In this document: positions 1 through 4,866 of the stretch, piece by piece
Numbering within the stretch: position 1 is the stretch's first letter
Layout: each line of letters opens with the position of its first letter
DNA from: Methylocapsa sp.
GTDB lineage: Bacteria > Pseudomonadota > Alphaproteobacteria > Rhizobiales > Beijerinckiaceae
DNA length: 6,067 bases
Direction: 5' to 3'
Assembly (NCBI GenBank): GCA_003162995.1
Contig: PLUZ01000530.1
Coordinates: forward strand, 303-6,369
Translations under genes and position numbers: made by a program
The notes under the pieces: generated by a model
What the model was told of the DNA's origin: nothing
The model's database searches: none
The model's input: only the letters and a program-made list of their open reading frames with translations

Positions 1-1
1 T

Positions 2-928
2 CCGGCTCCAGTTCCGGCACTTGCGTCTGCGCTGCCGCGCACACTGACCGGCCATAAAGGACCTGTCGATTCCGTCGCGTATGCCCCGGATGGGCGGACT
101 CTCGCATCGGGGAGTGAGGACAAGACCATCAAGCTTTGGGACATGTCGGACGGCCGGCTGCTGCGCACGCTTTCCGGGCATACCGGACTCGTCGTCTCAG
201 TCGCATTTTCGCCGGATGGGAAGACGCTCGCCTCGGGGAGCTGGGACCACACGATCAAGCTCTGGAACCTGGCGAGCGGCCAGTTGTTGCGCACGCTAGA
301 CGGCCATACAGATTCGGTCACTTCCGTTGCAATTTCGCCGGACGGGCGAACACTCGCCTCGGGGAGTTGGGACAAGACCATCAAGCTCTGGGAGGTGGCG
401 AGTGGCCAGATGCTGCGGACGTTGGCCGGCCATACCGATTCCGTCACTTCCGTCGCAATTTCGCCGGACGGGCATACGCTCGCCTCGGGGAGCAAAGACC
501 AAACCATTAAGCTCTGGGACGCGGCGAGCGGCAAGCAGCTGCGCACGCTGACTGGCCATACCAATTACGTCAATTATGTCACGTTTTCACCGGACGGTCG
601 TACGCTCGCCTCAGGAAGCAGCGACAACACGGTCAAGCTTTGGGACATGGCGAGCGGCAAGCTGCTGCGTACGCTGACTGGCCCTACCTCCCGCGTCTGG
701 TCCGTCGCATTTTCGCCGGACGGGCGGACGCTCGCCGCGGCGAGTTTTGACCACACCATCATGCTCTGGGACACGGCGAACAGCCGGCCGCTGCGCACGC
801 TCGCAATCGATCATGGTGCTGTCTTTTCCGCCGCGTATTCACCGGACGGGCGGACACTTGCCTCGGGGAGCGGGGACTGGATCATCAGGCTCTGGGACGT
901 ATCGAAGGTGAATGAAGCGGGCAAGTGA
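2..928 (+). CDS. WD40 repeat protein, C-terminal seven-bladed propeller (5' partial)
   Basis: The reading frame is open from the window edge to TGA at 926-928, so the N-terminus is missing. The visible part begins with an Ala/Pro-rich linker (PAPVPALASALP), followed by seven WD40 repeats of exactly 42 residues. Each follows the pattern RTLxGHT..V.SVAFSPDGRTLASGS.D.TIKLWD.ASG..L. Seven repeats make one closed beta-propeller, normally a protein-interaction platform. The GH dipeptide is kept in blades 1-5, becomes GP in blade 6 and is lost in blade 7 (AIDHGAV). The SPDG turn and the LWD end survive in all or nearly all blades. Bacterial propellers of this type are often joined to an N-terminal effector such as a caspase-like, kinase or TIR domain. 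The Ala/Pro linker fits such a fusion, but no effector is visible here. An ATG at 143 lies inside blade 1 and is not the real start. Confidence 0.93.
   Translation, partial: PAPVPALASALPRTLTGHKGPVDSVAYAPDGRTLASGSEDKTIKLWDMSDGRLLRTLSGHTGLVVSVAFSPDGKTLASGSWDHTIKLWNLASGQLLRTLDGHTDSVTSVAISPDGRTLASGSWDKTIKLWEVASGQMLRTLAGHTDSVTSVAISPDGHTLASGSKDQTIKLWDAASGKQLRTLTGHTNYVNYVTFSPDGRTLASGSSDNTVKLWDMASGKLLRTLTGPTSRVWSVAFSPDGRTLAAASFDHTIMLWDTANSRPLRTLAIDHGAVFSAAYSPDGRTLASGSGDWIIRLWDVSKVNEAGK
38..919 (+). repeat. Seven in-frame 126-bp tandem repeats encoding WD40 blades
   Basis: The Arg codon that opens each blade falls at 38, 164, 290, 416, 542, 668 and 794, a strict 126-bp period with no insertion or deletion. 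Units 3 and 4 are the most alike: 302-347 and 428-473 differ at 3 of 46 bases and encode the same GHTDSVTSVAISPDG. This suggests amplification or gene conversion within the array. The repeats also create open shadow frames on both strands. Confidence 0.9.
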
Positions 929-1012
929 GCCCCGATGCCAGGTACCCAAGATTTCCGCGCTATCCCACTCATCCATAGGCGGGAGATGTATGTGGTCTTG
1001 TAAGGTTTTCGG

Positions 1013-1062
1013 CCCCAATCGGACAAAAACGTTTCACGTGAAACACTTTTGTCCGATTGGGG
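1013..1062. promoter_or_regulatory. 50-bp palindrome with a parS-like core
   Basis: Outer arms of 16 bp, CCCCAATCGGACAAAA (1013-1028) and its exact reverse complement (1047-1062), flank a perfect 14-bp palindrome GTTTCACGTGAAAC (1031-1044). Only the two AC dinucleotides between arms and core break the symmetry. Bases 1030-1045 match 15 of 16 positions of the general ParB-binding consensus TGTTTCACGTGAAACA. The element sits between the WD40 stop and the oxidase start. Alternatives are a dispersed REP-like palindrome, an operator for the oxidase gene, or a transcript-end hairpin for the WD40 gene. A terminator is less likely because no T-run follows. The palindrome itself is certain; its function is not. 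Confidence 0.75.
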
Positions 1063-1067
1063 GCTCG

Positions 1068-1079
1068 AATCGGTCAAAT
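1068..1079 (+). promoter_or_regulatory. Possible third half-site of the palindrome arm
   Basis: AATCGGTCAAAT resembles the arm sequence AATCGGACAAAA at 1017-1028, with two differences in 12 bases, and repeats it in direct orientation. It lies 18 bp before the oxidase ATG. It could be an additional operator half-site or a decayed arm copy. Support is sequence similarity only. Confidence 0.3.
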
Positions 1080-1096
1080 CTCATGTACAAAACATC

Positions 1097-2470
1097 ATGC
1101 CGCCAATCCCTATTTTCAGCCGCCGTGTTTTTCTTGGGCAAGTGTTCGCCTCCGTGCTGACCTTGCCTGCACGAAGCGAAACAGTCACCCCGCAGGACGG
1201 TTTTCGTATCCTCGAAGCGCGGCAAGGCAGTTTGCTGCTCCTTCCCGAGCCTGCCAAAGAGACGCCGGTCTGGGGTTATAATGGCGAAGTGCCTGGACCG
1301 CTCCTGCGTTACAAGAAAGGCGAGGAGATCAAAGTCCGGCTCGTCAACAAGCTCGATCAGCCAACAAGCCTCAACTGGCACGGCGTGCGGATCGTCAATG
1401 CCATGGATGGCACCGGCGGCTTGACGCAAGAGCCGGTGCCGCCCGGCGGTTCGTTCGATTATCGTTTTACGCCTCCTGACAGCGGGCTCTTCTGGTACCA
1501 TCCGCAGGTGTTACCATTTGCCCGCGAGCAGCAGGGCCGCGGGCTTTACGGTGTTATGATCGTCGATGAGCCCGAGCCGCCGCAGGTGGACCGCGACATG
1601 CTTGTCGTTCTCGACGATTGGAAGCTCGACGGCAAAGGCCAAATCGCCGGTTTCGACACGGCTCCGGACGCGGGCAGGATGGGCGCGCTTGTCACCGTCA
1701 ACGCCCGCGCGGTTCCGGTTGACCAAACGCTGCCGCCGTCCTCGCGGCTGCGGCTGCGCATCTTGAGTGCCGCCGATGCGCGGTTTATGGTGATCGCCTT
1801 CAACGGGGTGACGCCTTTGATTCTCGCGGTCGATAGTCAGCCGTGCGAAGCCTTCGAACCGGCGCGGCGGACCATTCCGCTTGGACCCGGCGCGCGCTTC
1901 GATGTCATGTTCGATCTTCCCGCGGACGTCGGCGCCGATGCGAATGTTACCTTGCTTGGCGACAATGAGCCGGACCGTATTCTTCTTCGCTTCAAGACCG
2001 CGGGAGATAAGCGCGCCCCCTTGCCGCCAGTCGCCTCGCTTGCGCAAAATCCGCTTCTGCCGCGCGAGATCAAGCTGCAAGCCGCGCGTAAAGTCGATAT
2101 TTTGATCGAAGCGTTGAGCCCTCCCAGCACAGCTGCCACACTGCCCCTATATTGGAAGCTAAACGGTGTCGCCGCCAGCGGATTTGCAGCCGCGCCGCTT
2201 TTCTCGGTCAAGCGCGGGACGCCGGTGACGCTTGGTTTTGTCAACCATACCGCCTTCGTTCAGCAGATGCATGTGCATGGGCATGCGATGCGGCTTCTGC
2301 ATGATCTCGACGATGGCTGGGAGCCCTATTGGCGCGATGCCGTCCTGGTGCCGGAAGGCAAGACCAAACATGCTGCGTTCGTCGCCGACAATCCGGGCAA
2401 ATGGGCGATCGAATGTCTCATCGCCGGGCGTCAGGCGACCGGCATGGCGACATGGTTCCAAGTCACGTAA
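1097..2470 (+). CDS. Tat-exported multicopper-oxidase-fold protein with degenerate copper sites
   Basis: The product has 457 residues, close to CueO and SufI/FtsP length. The N-terminus carries a twin-arginine signal (SRRVFLG, near residue 8) with likely cleavage around ARS-E, so the folded protein should reach the periplasm. Cupredoxin landmarks are clear: LNWHGVRIVNAMDGTGG (~92-108), FWYHPQ (132-137), QQMHVHGH (389-396), WRDAVLVPEGKTKHAAF, and ECLIAGRQATGM (439-450). Compared with laccase/CueO motifs, HWH reads NWH, HSH reads HPQ, HPxHxHGH reads QQMHVHGH, and HCHxxxH reads ECLIAGR. About half of the trinuclear ligands and both type-1 histidines are gone; C440 and M450 remain. FtsP/SufI is a known copper-free member with the same fold and export route, so a structural role is likelier than oxidase activity. 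The ATG at 1097 is chosen because it places the Tat motif correctly; a TTG at 1049 lies inside the palindrome. No strong ribosome-binding site is seen. Confidence 0.9.
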   Translation: MPPIPIFSRRVFLGQVFASVLTLPARSETVTPQDGFRILEARQGSLLLLPEPAKETPVWGYNGEVPGPLLRYKKGEEIKVRLVNKLDQPTSLNWHGVRIVNAMDGTGGLTQEPVPPGGSFDYRFTPPDSGLFWYHPQVLPFAREQQGRGLYGVMIVDEPEPPQVDRDMLVVLDDWKLDGKGQIAGFDTAPDAGRMGALVTVNARAVPVDQTLPPSSRLRLRILSAADARFMVIAFNGVTPLILAVDSQPCEAFEPARRTIPLGPGARFDVMFDLPADVGADANVTLLGDNEPDRILLRFKTAGDKRAPLPPVASLAQNPLLPREIKLQAARKVDILIEALSPPSTAATLPLYWKLNGVAASGFAAAPLFSVKRGTPVTLGFVNHTAFVQQMHVHGHAMRLLHDLDDGWEPYWRDAVLVPEGKTKHAAFVADNPGKWAIECLIAGRQATGMATWFQVT

Positions 2471-2473
2471 CAA

Positions 2474-3283
2474 TTAATTTTGGATGGGCCGCAGGCGCTT
2501 GACGAAGAGGCTGACGATCATCGCATGCGCGACATGTTCCGCCATGCATTGGTAGCCGAGATCGTTGAGATGGAAATTGTCGCTCGCCATCAACTGCAAA
2601 TTGGCTCGTCTTTGCGCAATGAACCGCATCGCGTCGTAGCGGCGGACGTAGAGAATGTTTTCCTCGGCAGCGATTTTCTGCAGACTGTCGCGGATCGCGA
2701 CGTAATTTGGGTCGCGGGTGAGGCGCGAGGTATATTGCACGCCGACGAGCACGACATCGATCCGGTTGTCCTTCAGCCAGTCTATGGTCGAGCGGACCGT
2801 GTTTTCGAAATCCTGCGGCGGGACGCGGGCAAGAGCGTCATTGGTTCCCAATTGCCAGAGTACGAGATCCGGCTTCCTCAGCGCGACCTCGCTTTTGATC
2901 CTCTCGGCCGTGTCCTCCGCGACTTCGCCGGCGACGCCGCGATTGACGATCACGATATCAACGCCCTTGAGGGCGTGTTCGAGGATGACTTCGAGCTGCG
3001 ACGGATAGCTTCGGCTTTTCGACGAGGCCCCCCACCCCAAGGTCGAGGAAGAGCCGATCGCGAGAATGCGCACTTTCTCGCCCTTTTGCAGGGCCTGGGT
3101 CACGTTGGGAAGCGTGGCCGGGGCAGCGATATCCGCCGCCGGCACGTCGCAGGGCGGGCTCATCGGCGGCGCGACGGGAGGTACGCTGGCGTCTTCCGCG
3201 TGCGGCGCCGCCATCAAAAGGCAGAAGAGTGCGGCGGCAAATCCGGCTTTTTTGCCAAATCCGCCCGCAACCTTTCGCGCCAT
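2474..3283 (-). CDS. Exported SGNH/GDSL hydrolase
   Basis: The product has 269 residues from the ATG at 3283. The N-terminus (MARKVAGGFGKKAGF, then ALFCLLMAAPHAED) is a Sec-type signal peptide, followed by a Pro-rich linker with one Cys at 45. SGNH blocks are present: AIGSSST (G77, candidate nucleophile S79, replacing the usual GDS), block II NRGVAGE, block III GTND (146-149), and the catalytic DNFH (D235, H238). The family comprises serine esterases and acyl hydrolases, often acting on acetylated glycans. The start lies inside the end of the upstream opgC with a 70-bp overlap, which points to one transcript and translational coupling. Another ATG at 3295 would add MGSR; neither start has a good Shine-Dalgarno. 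The frame stays open to 3472, but that extension precedes the signal peptide and overlaps opgC codons. The stop is 3 bp from the stop of the convergent oxidase gene. The substrate is unknown. Confidence 0.9.
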   Translation of the reverse strand: MARKVAGGFGKKAGFAAALFCLLMAAPHAEDASVPPVAPPMSPPCDVPAADIAAPATLPNVTQALQKGEKVRILAIGSSSTLGWGASSKSRSYPSQLEVILEHALKGVDIVIVNRGVAGEVAEDTAERIKSEVALRKPDLVLWQLGTNDALARVPPQDFENTVRSTIDWLKDNRIDVVLVGVQYTSRLTRDPNYVAIRDSLQKIAAEENILYVRRYDAMRFIAQRRANLQLMASDNFHLNDLGYQCMAEHVAHAMIVSLFVKRLRPIQN

Positions 3284-4338
3284 TCTGCTGCCCATGCGAT
3301 GAAACCCATAAGAAGAATGCCTAGGATAACGATCAACGCGTCCAATGCAACATATCCGCCGAAAATAAAGCGGAGTATTTGCCCCATCAGACTGAGAAGA
3401 GACAGGGCACAGAAGACATTCAGCGAATTGCGGCCGAGAAGGCACAAAAATTCCGAAGAACGCGGAATCCATGGTCTAATTATTTTGAAGGTTCCAGCAA
3501 ATATCGCCGCCAAGGCGAGACTATGGATAAGCCGCGCCGGCGCCAGAAACGTCTTGTCGAAGGTAAACAAAAGCTTCGGCTCCGGGACATCAACCGGATC
3601 GGGCGAGAAATTGGTGAAGGCCACATAGGCGCCAAGCAGCACCACCGGGAGCGCCAGCCAGCGCAGAACGGAATGATGCCGCCGTGCGAATCCGCCAATC
3701 CCGTCGGCCCCCGCCATCAGGAATCCGAGGACATAGATAAACTGCCAAGTGAGCGGATTGAGGAACCATGTTCCTTCGACCGGCCAGGTCGGCAAATTCA
3801 CGCCGGATATGAGAGACCAGGCATAAATCCCGAACGATACGAGCGGCAAAAGCACCCTTGCGTAGCGGTGGAGGAGCGCGACCGCCGGAGCGATGAAAAG
3901 CAAAACGACGTAGAGAGGCAGGATGTTGAAATAGCCAAGCTGGTGGGTGAGCAAAACGAGACCGATATGCGCTCTCACCGGATCGTTGAAGACGGCCGAG
4001 GTGTTATGCCAATCGAGCAGATAGGGCGCGTCGAGAAGAAACGCGGCCGCCGCGAGAAGCGCGATTGCCATCTCGGTGACGAAAACCTGCGCGACATAAA
4101 CATGAAAGGCGCGGGCTTCCAGGCGGAACACCAGCCATTGTGCTGGCAGCGCGCGCGCCGCGCCATCGACAAGAATGCGCAATGCGCAACCGGCGAGAAA
4201 AACAAAAAGTTCGGCCGAATCAGACAGCGACACATTGCGGAACGTGAAGCGCTCGAAATAAATCCCCGGAATGTGGTTGATAAAAATCGTAACGAGGGCG
4301 AAGCCGCGCCAGAAATCGATCTCGTTGGGTGCGCGCAT
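3214..4338 (-). CDS. opgC: OpgC-type integral membrane acyltransferase
   Basis: The product has 374 residues and about ten hydrophobic segments. Family landmarks are the N-terminal DFWRGFALVTIFINHIPG (D8, R11, H22), FRNVSLSDSAELFVFLAG (33-50), LGYFNILPLYVVLL (134-147), WFLNPLTWQFIYVLGF (191-206), KTFLAPARLIHSLALA (262-277) and LGRNSLNVF (301-309). OpgC proteins belong to the acyltransferase-3-like group. The best-known member adds succinyl groups to osmoregulated periplasmic glucans from the cytoplasmic side of the inner membrane. No glucan synthase (opgG/opgH or ndvB/cgs) is in the window, so the acceptor is not proven. The C-terminal 20 or so residues are polar (RERLRADLAKKPDLPPH), and their codons overlap the start of the SGNH hydrolase gene. 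The ATG at 4338 begins just before the conserved first helix and has a weak GGATAGG ribosome-binding site directly upstream. The symbol is by family and does not assert succinyl specificity. Confidence 0.9.
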   Translation of the reverse strand: MRAPNEIDFWRGFALVTIFINHIPGIYFERFTFRNVSLSDSAELFVFLAGCALRILVDGAARALPAQWLVFRLEARAFHVYVAQVFVTEMAIALLAAAAFLLDAPYLLDWHNTSAVFNDPVRAHIGLVLLTHQLGYFNILPLYVVLLFIAPAVALLHRYARVLLPLVSFGIYAWSLISGVNLPTWPVEGTWFLNPLTWQFIYVLGFLMAGADGIGGFARRHHSVLRWLALPVVLLGAYVAFTNFSPDPVDVPEPKLLFTFDKTFLAPARLIHSLALAAIFAGTFKIIRPWIPRSSEFLCLLGRNSLNVFCALSLLSLMGQILRFIFGGYVALDALIVILGILLMGFIAWAAEWRERLRADLAKKPDLPPHSSAF

Positions 4339-4426
4339 CGCCTATCCAATAATGTCTTGCGTCCTGCCATTAGCCGCGGCGAGGGACAAGGTTGAGCGCT
4401 TGCTTGACCGCTCCTAGGGGGTTTCA

Positions 4427-4448
4427 GGTTGAGTGTCCACACTCAACC
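4427..4448. repeat. Perfect 9-bp inverted repeat (hairpin or operator) upstream of opgC
   Basis: GGTTGAGTG and CACTCAACC are exact reverse complements separated by the 4-base loop TCCA. The element lies about 90 bp upstream of the opgC ATG. A direct copy of AGGTTGAG occurs 37 bp closer to opgC at 4389-4396. This fits an operator with an extra half-site, or a simple hairpin. No T-run follows on either strand, so an intrinsic terminator is unlikely. Confidence 0.5.
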
Positions 4449-4590
4449 GGGCGTGGCCTTCCCGGCTGGAGGTGGCGGGGTTGGAACATGTTCAGACGTG
4501 ATCCGACACCTTCCGTGTTACTGCGTCATCGCTTCTTACAAACAATAATCTCCTGCTGTGTTTACGCTAAAAAAACATATAGTTAAGCTA

Positions 4591-4604
4591 TGATCTTAAG
4601 ATCA
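4591..4604. promoter_or_regulatory. 14-bp perfect palindrome TGATCTTAAGATCA
   Basis: This uninterrupted palindrome lies in the AT-rich leader, about 92 bp before the ATG at 4696 and just downstream of a possible -10 TATAGT at 4578. The position and symmetry suit a dimeric repressor site for the secreted-protein gene. I do not recognise the motif, and chance occurrence in AT-rich DNA is possible. Confidence 0.35.
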
Positions 4605-4683
4605 ACTTAATAATTCATAGTGATTATTCGTCATACTTAATCCTGTCAGTGGCAATCGCTTAAAGCAAATTCCACACGCCATT

Positions 4684-4688
4684 AAGGA
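4684..4688 (+). promoter_or_regulatory. Ribosome-binding site AAGGA for the ATG at 4696
   Basis: AAGGA sits 7 bases before the ATG at 4696, ideal Shine-Dalgarno spacing. The downstream ATG at 4867 has no comparable sequence. This implies that translation in this frame still begins at the remnant copy and may read through into the main protein. Confidence 0.6.
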
Positions 4689-4695
4689 TATTCTT

Positions 4696-4866
4696 ATGAG
4701 ACATTCCCTGCTTTCACCAGGGCTGATACTCAGCGTATCATCCGGCGCATATGCCGAGGTTCCTTTTACCCAGCCTCGCTCTCCAGGACCGTACGGCTGG
4801 AACCTCGCACAGATAACCATGACGCAATATGCCTCGGGCGCGACATCGCCACTTGGCGCGCTCATA
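4696..4866 (+). pseudogene. Truncated N-terminal duplicate of the following secreted protein
   Basis: These 57 codons encode a signal peptide (MRHSLLSPGLILSVSSGAYA, cleavage after AYA) and 37 residues that parallel the start of the next protein. Both copies share AEVP, a Gln three residues on, GW, TQY, SGA and PLG. Ungapped, residues 21-49 here match residues 22-50 of the main protein at 14 of 29 positions. The copy then stops abruptly at LGALI and runs, in frame and without a stop codon, into the Met of the main signal peptide. The DNA of the two copies is clearly diverged, so this is an old paralogue remnant and not a fresh duplication. It has the better ribosome-binding site. It may therefore be a deletion fusion in which the first 57 residues form an N-terminal extension, or a leader whose translation feeds the second start. 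Confidence 0.55.

Larger units (their letters stand above)
4339..4695. other. Divergent intergenic region between opgC and the secreted-protein gene
   Basis: These 357 bases must hold the promoters for opgC (leftward) and the secreted protein (rightward). The opgC side is GC-rich and has three GGTTGAG half-sites: 4390-4396, 4427-4433, and inverted at 4442-4448. From about 4535 the sequence turns AT-rich and contains a 14-bp palindrome at 4591-4604, a short AATAAT/ATTATT inverted pair (4609-4614 and 4623-4628) and two ACTTAAT copies. TATAGT at 4578-4583 could be a -10 element, but I see no convincing -35 partner. The small open frame at 4392-4586 lacks a ribosome-binding site and any recognisable features, so I do not call it a gene. 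Confidence 0.6.

Noticed and set aside
136..814. Several open frames on both strands within the WD40 region
   Set aside because: They are repeat-derived shadows. The frame ending at 928 carries intact WD40 motifs.
38..919. Regular repeats as a CRISPR array
   Set aside because: The 126-bp period is contiguous with no unique spacers and encodes WD40 blades in one frame.
1049..1096. 16-codon upstream extension of the oxidase from TTG at 1049
   Set aside because: The start would lie inside the palindrome and push the twin-arginine motif away from the N-terminus; the ATG at 1097 gives a normal Tat signal.
2471..2473. Bidirectional terminator between the convergent oxidase and SGNH genes
   Set aside because: Only 3 bp separate the stops, and I find no GC-rich hairpin with T-run there; AATTAATT is only a short AT palindrome.
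2480..3628. 382-codon open frame on the plus strand
   Set aside because: It is antisense to the SGNH gene and the end of opgC, which have clear family motifs. Its product is Arg/Asp/Glu-rich with no recognisable domain.
3379..4395. 338-codon open frame on the plus strand
   Set aside because: Its highly charged Glu/Arg/Lys/Gln composition is what the complement of a hydrophobic membrane protein gives; it is the shadow of opgC.
4392..4586. 64-codon plus-strand open frame
   Set aside because: It has no ribosome-binding site, no recognisable motif, and runs across the inverted repeat and the composition shift.
4602..4865. 87-codon minus-strand open frame
   Set aside because: It is antisense to the signal-peptide remnant at 4696-4866, which has a good ribosome-binding site and homology to the next gene.
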